A DNA stretch of 64,000 bases from Phytophthora quininea (Eukaryota; Oomycota; Peronosporomycetes; Peronosporales; Peronosporaceae): NCBI GenBank assembly GCA_011947345.1, contig JAAVTG010000001.1, positions 62,001 through 126,000 of the forward strand. Reading direction: 5' to 3'. The notes beneath the pieces are model-generated. The model searched no databases. It was not told the origin of the DNA and saw only the letters and a program-made list of their open reading frames with translations. Below are positions 22,790-34,586 of this stretch, in pieces. A program made the position numbers and the translations under genes. How positions within the stretch are numbered: the first letter of the stretch is position 1; the number at the start of each line of letters is the position of its first letter.

Positions 22790-23840
22790 ATGGCCACTAG
22801 ACGTAGTCGTGGAGCTGAGCACCCATCACTGAACCCTCGTCCTCGCCGACAGAGCAGAGTAAATGCTGCGAGTGATTCAGAGGCTACCCATCCGGCTACA
22901 CGTTCAAGTACACGCAATAATCAGGCCAATTCAGCTACTGCAGACGCTACCGCTGCCCAAGGTCCTTCGGGGCCGGACACGATGTTCATGCAGCAGTTGC
23001 TAGCGTATATAACGCAACAGCAGCAACAGTATCAAGCCCAAATGCAAGCACAGATGCAAGCACAAATGCAGCAAGCTAATGAACGCTTCGAGTATCTCGT
23101 CGCGTCCAGGGGTGATCACAAGAAGAAGGACCCTCCTGTTTATGAGGGAAAGTATGGCGAAGACATTGAGTTATGGATCTTTGCCACGGAACAGTACTAC
23201 GCCAACAAACGCCAGTTAATGGAAGCAGAGTCGTCAGATTTTGTGACGCTAATATCCAGCAACCTGGGCAAATCCGTGTTGAATTGGTATCGTGCCTTTA
23301 TAGCGGACTGTGAGCGTGTGAATGTTCACAAGACGTGGTCACTGTTCAAGAGCCAGTTGCGTACGCGCTTCAGGCCTAAGGACTTTGAATATGACCTTCG
23401 CGAGCGTATGTTTCACTTGAAGCAAAAGAGACAATTCATGAGTATGTCTCCAAATTCCAAGACTTGTTGTCTCAGACCGAGTTGAATATCAGTGAACTGG
23501 AGAAGCGTTTCTTTTTCCAGAACGGACTACGCGAAGAAACAGCGAAGAAGATCAAGGAAGAAAGTCCTGGTACGCTACAAGAGGCTATTGAAATTGCCTC
23601 TAACTTCGAGTTTGCACATTACTCGGGAAACCACCTCGAGCTCCGTCCAAGCAACCTACAGGAAAGGATGCATCAAGTTCTCGTCCACCCAAGCAGAAGC
23701 AACAATCAGCGAAACGATTTGAGAAGAAGGGCAAGAAGGACGACTGGACGAAGACAGCTACGTGCAACAATTGTGGGGAGAAGGGACATATCTCGCCGCA
23801 GTGCAAGAAGCCTAAAAGTAAAGAGGCTAATCGCTTTATG
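22790..23840 (+). pseudogene. Gypsy gag, frameshifted
   Basis: Starts MATRRSRGAEHPS; Gln-rich stretch (QAQMQAQMQAQMQQ), then the capsid-like retrotransposon gag region (YGEDIELWIFATEQYY; FKSQLRTRFRP). The frame changes near 23445 and again near 23700. The last frame holds one zinc knuckle (CNNCGEKGHISPQC). The product would package the element RNA. Two shifts make this copy defective. Confidence 0.8.
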
Positions 23841-26800
23841 AGCGGATCGGTGTATGCAATTCTCGAAGTCGAAGCTCAAGCGTACAAAAATGAAGATCAG
23901 AAGGAAGAAGTCTCTATCTTCATCGACAATGGAAGTAGCCTTAACGGCGTGACCGAAGAATTGGTCAAGAAACTCGAACTGGAAGTCACAGAGGACGAAC
24001 TTATGCAAGTCGACTTAGGATATGATCAAATCGTCCGTCGTCGCCGTCGCACTGTTGACATGAACTTAGCCATTCCTGGCTTTCCAGTTTCGTTGAAAAC
24101 CTTCCAAGTTATGCCTGTTCCGGAGAAGAAAGACGTCGTACTAGGTATGGTGTGGGTCCGTGAGCAGAACCCAGATATTAACTGGGAAACGTTGCAAATC
24201 AAACCTCGCAACAATACAACAGCCAGTCCGATTCAAGTCAAACTGTCCAGTCCGACCAAACGTCCAGCAAGACGAGTAGCTGGAAGACGCTATGCTCGTT
24301 TGGATAAAAGTCGCGAGATTTTCAACTTCTATCGCCAACATGGCCACCAAGGACGACACGGTTCTACGAAGATCATTTCGTCGAACCAGTTTCTTCGAAT
24401 GCTTCGAAAGGACAAGAACATTGAAGCTGTATTCATGATCAATCCCCATGACTCCGACAAGGCGGAACGCTTCAAGAGTTAAGGTTGGGAGGCTCTCAAG
24501 GACAATCCTGCGTATCCAGTATTGCGCAAGTATGCGGACACAGTTTTCCGTACGGAACTCCCTAATGAGACGCCACCGGTACGTGAAGGTATCGAGCATG
24601 AGATCCTGCTGAAACCTGGAACTCAGCCAGTTGCGGTGAAGCAGTGGCGCCAAAGTCCTGAGCAACGCCAAATTATACAAGACTGGACCAGAGAAATGGT
24701 TCAAGCAGGCATTATACGACCAAGTACGTCAGCATTTAGTGCACCAACGTTCTGTGTGAAGAAACCAGTTGGATGGCGTATCGTGCACGACTTTCGTCAG
24801 CTGAATCTAGCGACAATCTTGCCAGCAATCCCAATGCCGCGGAAGGAAAATACATTTGACGCGATGGCAGGCAGCTTTTGGTATTCGTGCATGGATCTAC
24901 TCTGGGGATATTACCAAGTCAAGTTAAGGGAATCCGATATACCCTTTACAGCTTTCTCAACTCCAGACGGTCTTTTTGAGTACCTCGTCACTCCCATGGG
25001 ACTCAGTGGTAGTCCAGGAACGTTTAACCGCCTTTTATAGAAGGTTTTCGGGATTTACGTGACGTTATGCGAATCTACTTCGACGACATCTATGTGTTCA
25101 CTAAAAGTGAAGATGTCTCTGAGCACCTCGAGGCTTTGGATCGAGTGCTCAAGCGCTGTGAAGAGCAGAAGCTCTACATCAAGTTGTCCAAATGCCAGTT
25201 TTGCGTGGATGAAATTCCATGCCTGGGCGACTTCGTTGGGCGCAACGGTGTCCGTATGGACCCAGATAAGGTCAAGATCATTGCCGATTGGCCTATTCCA
25301 AAGACAAAGAAGCAAATGGAAAGCTTCTTGGGGACAACTGTGTACGTCTCCAGATTCTGCAAGGATTCTGCTCAATTTGCAGGTCCTTTACATGAAAGTA
25401 TCAAGGGCAAACGGTCTCGTGAGCCAATCCAGCTCACTGAAGACCAATTGCGATGCTTTGAAGAACTCAAGCGTCGCTTATCGTCTCCACCTGTCCTCAA
25501 ACTTCCTGATCTTTCAAAGCCTTTTGGCATCAGGATGGACGCCTCGAACTTCGCGATCGGGGGAGTCTTGTTTCAAAACGAGGGAGGGTTGGAACATCCA
25601 ATTGCTTTTACTGGTCGAAAGATGAAACCCGCTGAGCTGAATTACTCAGTTCGCGAACAAGAGCTGCTCGCAATTATGCATGCTCTGAAGACATGGCGCG
25701 TCTATCTATTGGACAAGCCGTTTACTGTCGAAACCGACCACAAGAGTATTGAGATGATTCTGACACAGAAGACGACTAACCGAAGGATTGCCCGTTGGTT
25801 CAATGAACTTGCTGAGTTCCAGCCACTATTCAAGTGGATTCCTGGAGAAACCAATACTGTAGCAGATGCGCTATCAAGAAAGCCAGACTTCGAGCACAAG
25901 GCCGCTCAAGTCAGCCTAAAAGAACTTCTTGAGTCTGCTCAAAACCGCGAAATTGTGGCGACGATGGTTGGCTCAAAGGTGACTGTCGCTCAATCAGCTA
26001 AGCAGATGTACTCAAGGAAGAAGGAACTACTATGGATTATCAAATGTCTGAATGAAGGTGTCTCGATGCCGCGTTATTCAATCAACGACGGCGTCTTATA
26101 CTATCAGACAGGCGAAGATGAGACTCCACGTTTATACATTCCAGACGACGAAGATCTCAAGAATCGCGTTATCTGTGAAAACGATGACTCAGTGTCAGCT
26201 GGCCATCCGGGGTATTATAAAACCTATTTGGCTGTTCGCGAAAAGTACTATTGGCCAAGAATGTCCAAGTATATCCAGCGCTATGTCAACACGTGTGAGA
26301 TGTGTCAGCGCAACAAAGCTAGGCAAACAAAGCCACCAGGACTACTCCAATCGTTGGATGTTCCAAGAGGCAGATGGACTGATATATCCATGGATTTCAT
26401 CGTGTCTCTTCCATCGACTAAAGAAGGATACAACTCGATTATGGTCATTGTTGATCGTTTGACCAAGCGAGCCAAGTTCATTGCAACTAAGACAACAGAA
26501 GATTCTACGGAAATCGCAAACGTGTTCATGAAGAATTACGTCAAGGACCATGGCATGCCCAAGACCATTGTGTCCGATAGAGACACCAAGTTTACGTCTA
26601 AGTTTTGGCGAGCTACTATGACAGCTATGGGAACGCAGCACAAATTATCGTCTGCGTTCCGACCCCAAACTGACGGACAAACGGAAAGAACAAACCGTTT
26701 CATTGGAGACTATCTCCGAGGTGTTGTTAGTCCAGCCCAAGATGACTGGGATGACTATCTCCACTTGGCAGAAATCGCCTATAATCGACGTATACACTCT

Positions 26801-27463
26801 ACGATAGGGATGTCACCGTTCGAAGCGGATCTAGGATATATACCCTACATGCCAGATGATGTGGCAGCAGATCCAGAGTTTAAGAAGTTGGAGAAATCAG
26901 CGCAAGAGTTTTTGCTTCGACAAGAAACTCTGCTCAAGATTGCACAAGATCGCATGAGCGAAGCGCAGGAGCGTATGAAGCATTACTACGACAAGAACAG
27001 ACACGTGCAGGACTTTGAAGTCAACGATATGGTGCTGTTAGACGGAAAGAATATGGACATCCGTCACAAGGGATATGCCCAGTCGAAGAAGCTTGCTCCA
27101 AGATACATTGGACCGTTTCCAGTGTTGAAGAAGATCTCGAAGGATTCCTATGAGTTGGGATTATCGAAGGGATTGAAGATGCACCCGGTGTTTCACACGT
27201 CACTACTAAAACCGTACAAGAAGGACACCAATCGTAAACAAAAGGTGAGCAAGGTTGTGTTAGCCGATGGCTCCGAGGGACAACTCGTTGAGGCCGTAAT
27301 CGGGCATCGCAAGTACAATGGAAAACCGCAGTACAAAGTATGGTGGCTCGGCGAATCGAAGTCAGAAGCCACCTGGGAGCCCGTGGAGAATCTAAAGCAG
27401 ATTCCCGGGTTAATTGACCTCTATTGGGGAACCAAGAAGAGACCGAAGCCATTTTCGAAATAG
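23838..27463 (+). pseudogene. Gypsy pol polyprotein, broken
   Basis: Aspartic protease core reads DNGSS (Asn replaces the usual Ser/Thr). TAA follows at 24480-24482, then reverse transcriptase. A TAG at 25038-25040 and a 1-bp shift lie just before the YFDD catalytic motif. The remaining 798-aa frame is intact: RNase H (MDASNFAIGGVLF), zinc-binding HHCC region ending CEMCQRNK, integrase core (FIVSLP, VSDRDTKFTS, RPQTDGQTERTN) and a chromodomain (VIGHRKYNGKPQYKVWWLG) ending at 27463. TAG for CAG and one missing base are enough to inactivate it. Confidence 0.9.
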
Positions 27464-27485
27464 ACGTCTTCTTGAAGGGAGGTCA

Positions 27486-27985
27486 TGTGACGGAGTTGCC
27501 GTCAGCGGCAGCACATTGCCGCCGACGGCAACCACGTCAGAAAAATTATATTGCATATGGCTTCAAGGCTATCCTAAATACATGGATTCTAGCGTTCAAC
27601 ATTGGAATTCACAAGAATACTCCGTCCCATAATCATGATTTTGATTGGTCTAAAATCATCATGATTTGAAAGAATCCAGTTATTGATGGATTTTGATTAT
27701 GGGACGCATCAAGAAGATTCAAGATTCGAGCTACGTTTCCAGTTAGGAGCTGTTCATTGGTAGATTTAGGATTCATATGGACTTAGAGAATTGATAGGCT
27801 TTAGGATGGGAACTGGATTTCCTTTGCGTTTCCCCAACGCGCGCTAGCAAGATAACCCCGCCAGATCAATCTCTCTTCTCAATTTACTCGCCGAGTGCCA
27901 AGGCTCCTCCTCCCACCGACTACAGCTCCGCCCGCAGCAACACCGCCGTCTCGCTCAACGCTCCTCGCCCGCGCTAGTTGTTACA
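27486..27985 (+). repeat. Gypsy 3' LTR
   Basis: 500 bp, nearly identical to the 5' LTR, followed by the target duplication GCAAT. Confidence 0.9.
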
Positions 27986-28514
27986 GCAATAGCATGACTT
28001 CCAAGTGGCCCCTGGCAGCAGCTATCGCGAACGTCTTGCTCCTTCGACTTTTGGTATTCGGGTCATCATCTGGCAGTTCGTAAAGCAAGCAGCCAATTTT
28101 GCGATGGCCATTTCCGCAGCACTATTCATATCAAGCGACACATCATCTTTGTGGTTTTCATTCAACCACTGCACAATCTCGAGGTGTCCATTTGCCTCTA
28201 TTTCTCATCGGCATGGAATGAGTAAATTCAAATGATTTGGGCTGAAGCCCAGTTCTTGTGTCAATATTGCACGATAGCCAAGTGGTCATTTGCTGCAGCT
28301 ACGTCGAATACTTCTTCAGAGATGCCTTGAGTACGATTTTCATGTAGCCATCGCACGACTCCGAGATGTCCGTTCCTCGCTGCTGCTTTTATCGCAAGCT
28401 TTGTCGTTCAGTCACCACTGCGAGGAAGCAATTGCACGACCGTCAAGTGACCAGACTCAGCAGCTGCGTACAATAAACCGTCAATGTTATAGCTCCAAGT
28501 CTCCTCCGCAGTAC

Positions 28515-28872
28515 GGGAAAAACTATGGAGATCGAGGTTACGGAGATTGAGGCAACATAAAATGGAATTCTGCGTTTGTAGTTCATAGAGCGCTAAAATC
28601 TATCGCCCAGCCTAAACCCAAAACTTACGCTCGCTGCGCTCGCCCTGTGTGACCCTGAGAACCCCCAAAGGGGGCATCTCGCTTCGCTCGATCAGTGGCC
28701 AATCTATAAGACATACTTGGTCCGGGGTTTAAGTCCGCGTGCTCCGCACACGAGCCTTAAACCGCCGGCATCGATTTGGGCTTCGTGCTGTTTATCATAA
28801 GTTTGAAGGACTTTCAGAATTCCATTTTATGTTGCCTCGATCTCCGTAACCTCGATCTCCATAGTTTTCCCC
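28515..28872. mobile_element. 358-bp inverted-repeat (MITE-like) element
   Basis: Arms of 58 bp (28515-28572 and 28815-28872) match as inverted repeats with about two mismatches and begin GGGAAAAACTATGG / GGGGAAAACTATGG. The middle contains several small hairpins (CGCTCGCTGCGCTCG, CCCCCAAAGGGGG, CGCTTCGCTCG, GTGCTCCGCAC). It interrupts the ankyrin pseudogene cleanly, but I see no convincing target duplication. There is no coding capacity. The family is unknown. Confidence 0.65.
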
Positions 28873-30123
28873 TGAGTCACTCGCTGCAGAACGTGTAGAT
28901 GACCATTGCTAGCTGCGACTCTAGCTATTTTTTTTTCAATCTGGGGCAACTTAATAAACAAAAAGCCGAGAACGTAAGTTGTTGCCCCACTTTCGCGCGC
29001 GAGCAGGAGAGCTTTTGCTGAACAAACTCGATCAGGAATCCATGGATCTGCATACTGTAGAACATTTGTGCATGCAGACACAGCAGAATTGCATACAAGC
29101 GAGTAAAACCTAAGCCATTTTTTGTCCTATACAAATGTCGGCGCTCTCTTGACCACCCCTTATGATCTCAGCGCTTCGAACAGTAGGCACGCCCGCGCAA
29201 AGTTTTGCGCAGGCCGGCGTCCCAGCCTGGTTCCCCATGTGCGCTGCGCTTACCTTTGTCCTCGTGCTATCCGTCTCAGGAGCCGGCACTGTTCTCAGCC
29301 GCAGTACCCCCTTTGCGTTGTTTTTCCGGAGCCGGCACTGATTACAGCCGCAGTACTCCCAACCCCCACCGACACTCTTTCTTTGAGCAAGGCCAGCCCT
29401 CCGCGGCTGGAGTACCCCGCTTGTTCTCTTTTATCAGCCCCTTAACCAAACCCACCGGCGTTGTGCCTGGCAAGTTCGAGACTGAGCCCGTAGTGGCCAA
29501 ACCGCTCGCCGCAGAGCCTGCTATCCCTACGCTTCACCCAGAATCTTCGGTCACGCCGGACTCGGCCTGGCGCTCACTTCGCCGCCCATCCCCGTCGTCG
29601 CTGCTCCTTGGCCACTCGATCGCGCCTCGCGCGTCGTCTCGCCTCTCTGTCTTCTGTCCTGTAAGCCTTACTCGCATGTCATCTCGCCTTGCGATCTTCC
29701 ACGGTCGCCGCTTGGTCAACTTCAACGTCAATAGCCGGTGGCCCCAGCCATTCGGGCCACACTTGTGTCCATCCCGCCACCGATCTGCATGCACGCAAGC
29801 AACGGCTCGCCTCCACTGCACTCAAACTCGTCCTCTGTCTCCTCATCGTCTGCGAGGTCGGTCACTATCGGTGGGCGAGGACCTTGGGTCTTGCATCGGA
29901 CCTGCACCACCTGTCCACACAAACATGCAAATCTGTACTAAAGTGCATTATCAATACCGGGGTCCGGACTGGGACCGAGACGGCTGGTCCTATAGTTTTG
30001 GTTATCAACCTTGTCATTGGTCAAATATCGGATTTATTTGAACTCGCGTCTTTTGAGAGCTATTGGGTGAAATTAACAGGTTGTGGCGAGAGGGCCAGAA
30101 GATTTTGTCGCAAGAAGAACGCC

Positions 30124-32116
30124 ATGTCCGAGGAAGCCCGAATAAACGTGGAGCTACAAGAGTCCGTTAATAGGACATACGCGAAGGTCACACAAAGCCG
30201 ACCCAAGAACACCCAGCGTGCTTACGCGAGTCGTCAGCAGGAATTCCTCGATTGGTGTTCGTCGAAAGGGCCAGCGTTCAACGACCTGACTCGCACTACA
30301 GTAACGGGTGAAAAACATCATTTGTTTCTGGAGGAACGAGTCATCGGGCGCGCTAAACGGCACAAGAGCGGTGCTTTAGTCGACGGAAGGACGAATGCTG
30401 TTGGAAGAGCCACTATGAACAGTTATGTAGCAGCGATGGTAGACTTGTGGAAACAACAGGCACACGCTCATATTAACAGCCACCCGTCACCCCGAAACGA
30501 GGCAGTGACAGCCCTCCTCAAACTGACAGAGTACGAAGAAGACGCGCAAACGCAAGAACTTTGAAGACCGCGGTGCTGATACAATGCTCGACGGATACAC
30601 AACAACTGATCAAATTCGATGCATGGCGAAATTTTTCTGGAACAATTTCCGAGAACCTTCTACAAGCCACCGCAATCTACTCGCATTTCTGCTCAGTCAC
30701 TATGCGTTGATGCGTGGAGAGTCATCCCGTAAAATGGAACTTGCTGATATGTACTCACTGAACCTGGAAAATGAAGGATACAGTTCTTGCCGAGCTGTTG
30801 TTCTGGTTATGCGGCAAGGAGAAACTAATCAAGTTGGACGAATCGAGTTTGGTGCATTCATGCGCCACAAAGCTGTGGAATTGTGTCCTCATGGCTTATT
30901 GACATTCTCTTTATTTTGGTGATGGCACATTGATCTCGAGCCTTTTCCTGACTTCACGACGTCCGAGCAATGGTACCCGCTGAAGCTATTAAAAACAGGA
31001 AAAAATCCAACATCTGAAATGTCCTACAAGGTTCATCGAGATGCTATAGCAGCCGCGCTGAATAGCATTGGCATTAAAAGTACGGCAAAGACCCATATCG
31101 GTAGAGGCTCTGGTGCTCGCATGGCTGACCTGGGAGGCGCGAGTGAGGTGCAAATAAGACGGCTTGGACGTTGGGACAACCACGTTATGGAGAAGTGTTA
31201 CCTGACATCACTGCCTCGTGAAGCAATGCGTACACTAGTCAGGTTTGAGCCTGCCAGTGGTAGCTTTTTCTTCCACGCGCTCACGTAGAGCCCCCATGTA
31301 CCTTCAAAGTCAAGTATTTCCCCAAGTCGAAATGTGGCAACGTTCGCTCAGCAACGGCACTTGCGAACAAACAATTGCGGCAGGTGGTTTCCTAGAGTTG
31401 CTGCAGTATTTACCTGTTGTGCTGCTCCAGGACGCGGTGTTTATGAGTGATTGGATGCCTGGGCATCCTATTTGGCAACACAAGCTCTTTATGTCGACAG
31501 AATGTCAGCAGTTCAAAGAAGAAGCCAAGTTAATTGTCGACACAATGGACGATCCCTCGGAACATCGGTTGCAGAAAGTGATGCCGGTATTGCAGGTCAA
31601 ACTGGACGGTGTTCACCAAGACCTCAAATTATCGGTTGAGAAAATCAGCAGCAAGCTGCAAGCTATGGAAAAAATGTAGCTGGCGTGATGCGCTCATTAA
31701 CTCCACTGACAAACGGATCAGCGCTTCTGCAGGTGCAGTTAGTACCGCAAGGAACCGCATCCACTACAACAACTACAATCAACGAAAGTGCTGGGCCTTC
31801 TAGCGGTGAAAGTCGAAGCAGAACTCCAGGGTCCTACAAAATGAGTCGAAGTTTGCTGTTAGGAAGTGAACTGTGGAACGAGCGGAGTGTTGGCTTAAAC
31901 GGAGGGCCTTCAGTGAAAGAACTTGAAACGAAGTACGGCACGAAGTGGTGTTTCGCCGACGAACGTCAATTTTATAACAGAAGGCGACGAATCATTGATC
32001 TGGTGGTTGAACTGAGCAAGCAAGCAGTACTGTCGGGTCTTGTGGAGAAAAACAGTGCAATACTGGCGGTCATCCAAGCGCTGGATTCTGTCCTCATCAA
32101 GCGTAAAAAACATTGA
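30124..32116 (+). pseudogene. Crypton tyrosine recombinase with GCR1_C-like domain
   Basis: From MSEEARINVELQESV: N-terminal SAM-like core-binding domain (NTQRAYASRQQEFLDWC), then the catalytic domain. Arg I is in LMRGESSRKMELAD near 30710, the His-x-x-Arg box in THIGRGSGARMADLGG near 31090, and the later His/Trp and Tyr in GRWDNHVMEKCYL near 31165-31200. The C-terminal segment (GPSVKELETKYGTKWCF, RQFYNRRRRIID) matches the GCR1_C-type DNA-binding region common in Cryptons. Breaks: frameshift near 30545, TGA at 30920-30922, shift near 31255, TAG at 31677-31679. The enzyme would cut and join DNA through the Tyr; this copy is dead as read. Confidence 0.75.
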
Positions 32117-32237
32117 ATTAAATGTCCAACAACATTTAAGCTGGGTGAAGTGATACGACAACAATTATTGCTGCTACCAGTTTTATCAGTTTATAATTCC
32201 TGGTAGAATCGATGTATTACATTCCACTTTCCAATAA

Positions 32238-32400
32238 CTTTGAGGTACCGCACTGTATCATTGAGGCATCGCACTGTAGCGTTGAGGTATCTACCGCAAT
32301 GTGATTTTGTGGTATCTACATCATTGTGGCACTGCGGTACCTACCGCAGTGTTGCTTTGGGTACCCCAGTGTTACTTTGTGGTACCACAGCTCTGCTTTG
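32238..32400. repeat. Degenerate tandem repeat between convergent genes
   Basis: Variants of GAGGTAYCGCACTGTA / GTGGTACCTACCGCAGTG recur about seven times at roughly 20-bp spacing between the ends of the recombinase and protease genes. GGTACC palindromes recur. It may hold a terminator or a terminal signal of the element. Confidence 0.5.
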
Positions 32401-32444
32401 ACAGGCTGCACAAAGAACTAAACAAAACTTCAAAATATTTTTTG

Positions 32445-34436
32445 TTACGTGGTTGAGAGTCGGTTGTAGAGCTGAGCGCGATACGCAGCTGCTTTCGTGA
32501 CGTTAAACCCACCAGTGGTCCAAGCAGCTATATGTTCTTGTAGTGAAGCGGGCTTCTCCGCTGTAATCTGGTGTGCAATTAACTCCATGTAATGCAACAC
32601 GTAAATCCCACAGTCCGCGCAATTGGATTGCTGTGGCTTCGTGTTGTACACAAATGTGTCCCATTCGAAAGTAACCGACGCCGAATGAGTAGCTTGAAGC
32701 TTTGCCAAAAACCACTCTATGACCTCAAATCCATAATCCGAATTGGGGGCATTTTTCATCGAATTGATATGATACGCCTTTATAGGTGCCTGATGCATTG
32801 GATTTTCAATCGCCAGTAAACTCCAGTGATTTCGTCCTGAAATCGGCAGGAGTACGTATTGATAGAGTGTCCAGTCGAACATATTTACAGCTCACTAAAA
32901 AGTCGCTTTTTCGTCGTAGGCTTCCGTGTAAATCTCGCGGTTTCGATCGCTGCATATAACGCGGTTGCACACGAACAGACCACTCCTTTCTCTCTGGGTA
33001 GATAGCGACAAATGAAATAATCCAATGCTGTTTCGGTCAACGAAGCATCTGGTTGCAAACTATCCAAATCGTCTTTGTACACGAAAATGGAGCGGGCTTC
33101 ATCTTGAGGGTCCGCTCACTCCACAAGCGCACGGTTCTTCTCGGGCCGTTTTCTGAAAAATGGATGCAGCAGATAACTTTTGTCATGCCTCAATTCACCA
33201 CATAATTTATCACCACTTAATTCATCATCATCACTGCTCTCCACTTCACTCTCCTTCTCAGCCATATCTGCATCAGCAATCTCTTCAACATCAATAACTT
33301 CGCCAGCAATTTGATCACCAGCGATTGCACTTCGCTGACGTTTGCTCGGAGGGGTGATGCCGCTTGTGGACGCGCTGACACGTTCTGCATGTGTTCGTCG
33401 TCCACAGCTGCGATATCACTAGCAGCTACATCCAGCGCTTCACCGGTAGATGGCTCGGCTGAATTGGTGGTAGCAACACTCTGCGCTGCTGTGGTAGCTG
33501 TACCTTGTGATGTAGTTTGTCCAACTTGATTACTGTTAGCGTGAGTGACTGCTCTATTCCATACATCTCCACCGGAACCGTCGAAAGAGTCAACATTGCT
33601 ATATGCTCCATCCAGCCAAAACAAGTGTTTTGCAAGTTGTTTGAGCTACTTGATGTGTAAGTAACTCGATCGTTGTTCATAGCTTCGAAGTTGGTACCGG
33701 ATTGTGTAGCATCACGCACACAGATACCTAGTGCAGCGTCGGCCGCTTCGGCACTTGCAAACGTTTCCCGGCGTTCAACACTTGCTTCTTCCTCAGTGTG
33801 CATTACCATCAATGTTGAGGAAGCACGAACGTGTTGTGCAACATCTCTGCTGATCGCCATCACGCAAGCTCTACTACTCGGAGGGACAGATTCCATAATT
33901 TGAGCCCCCATGCACTCTACAACGGCAGCCGATCGAGCCACGACCTGAGCTATATCGCGATCTTGAATTGCGCACCCCAGAGCATGCACCTCCGCGAAGA
34001 AGGCTGCGCGCAGCAGCTCGCCGCGATGACGCACGACAGCGTCGACCTGTGCTTTGGTGTGAGCGTCTACTGGCGGTGTAGCCGAAGCTGCAGTGGGTGC
34101 TTCCTGTATAACTACAGGCGTATCGACATCGACCCGCACCATCGTGGGATACCGACCGCGATCTTGGTGATCGTCCGTGAAGCCCAGAGGGTGCTTATCC
34201 AGCGGAAATGCAGCATCAGCGTGGTTATCGAAGTATTCTTGACGGCGGGAGGACGCTTCGGAGACCCAGCGCTGGCGCAGCGCTCGTCCAGCGCGGCTTC
34301 GGAGTCAGTTCTCTGCAGTTTTGCTGGCCCCTGGTTCTTCTTGTGCAGCTTGTTCACGTGCAAAGCAGGCGGCACTAGCCGATATTGTGGCGCCCTCAGC
34401 AGCAGCGTACGCCCAAAATCCCATGTGGTAGCGCAT
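32445..34436 (-). pseudogene. Ulp1/C48 cysteine protease gene of the Crypton
   Basis: Begins MRYHMGFWAYAAAEG at 34436. The N-terminal 450 or so residues are Ala/Ser-rich and low in motifs (VDTPVVIQEAPTAAS), with TGA and frame changes near 34310 and 33440. The C-terminal part is a Ulp1-type SUMO-protease fold: LDSLQPDASLTETALDYFI, then catalytic His in SGRNHWSLLAIE, and the Gln-Cys part in QQSNCADCGIYVLHYME. One frame change lies near 32885. C48 proteases occur in several DNA transposon groups. Their role there is not settled. Its position back-to-back with the recombinase suggests it belongs to the same element. Confidence 0.7.
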
Positions 34437-34586
34437 CGCCTCGACGACAATGTGTGGTGTGTGCTGTGCCTTTAGAAGTGATTGGCTACACTGAACTGAC
34501 TGTTATTTCTGTCAGGTCTCAACGCCTATACAAACCTTGCATAGACCGGGTCCGAGACCCACACAGCGGTTGGGCTGGTATGCATT

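Larger units (their letters stand above)
21488..27985 (+). mobile_element. Ty3/Gypsy LTR retrotransposon with chromodomain
   Basis: 6.5-kb element with two LTRs of about 500 bp beginning TGTGACGG and ending TTGTTACA, flanked by the 5-bp duplication GCAAT (21483-21487 and 27986-27990). The order protease, RT, RNase H, integrase is Ty3/Gypsy; a C-terminal chromodomain puts it with chromoviruses. A polypurine stretch (GAAGGGAGG) precedes the 3' LTR. It is inserted in the ankyrin pseudogene. Confidence 0.93.
16900..29081 (-). pseudogene. Ankyrin-repeat gene split by four insertions
   Basis: Segments on the minus strand, in order: 29081-28873 (N-terminus, then VAASNGHLHVLQRVTQ), 28514-27991 (AAAESGHLTVVQLL, AAARNGHLGVVRWLHENR, NGHLEIVQWLNENH), 21482-20654 (AAEYAHLEVVKWFHVHS, AARNGHLAVVECLHANR, VAAENGHLEIMKWLYENLD, HGNADFVHWLYDSC, FEYGQNGIVEWLLGFE) and 17375 to about 16900 (AVKGGHLDTTRWLVWYG). 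The N-terminal region resembles that of the intact ankyrin proteins at 42940 and 48497 (leading helices, then repeats with GHLxVVxWL). Breaks are an inverted-repeat element, a Gypsy element, and a SINE carrying a hAT. Stops and frameshifts also lie within the remaining segments, so the gene is dead. The 3' limit is uncertain. Confidence 0.75.
29126..34534 (+). mobile_element. Crypton-like tyrosine-recombinase element with Ulp1 gene
   Basis: A plus-strand tyrosine recombinase (30124-32116) and a minus-strand C48 protease gene (34436-32445) converge. Limits are tentative: the 10-bp direct repeat CCTATACAAA lies at 29126-29135 and 34525-34534. No LTR or TIR is seen, as expected for Cryptons. The 5' flank has a 33-bp direct repeat (GGAGCCGGCACTG..CAGCCGCAGTAC, near 29279 and 29329). 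Confidence 0.55.
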
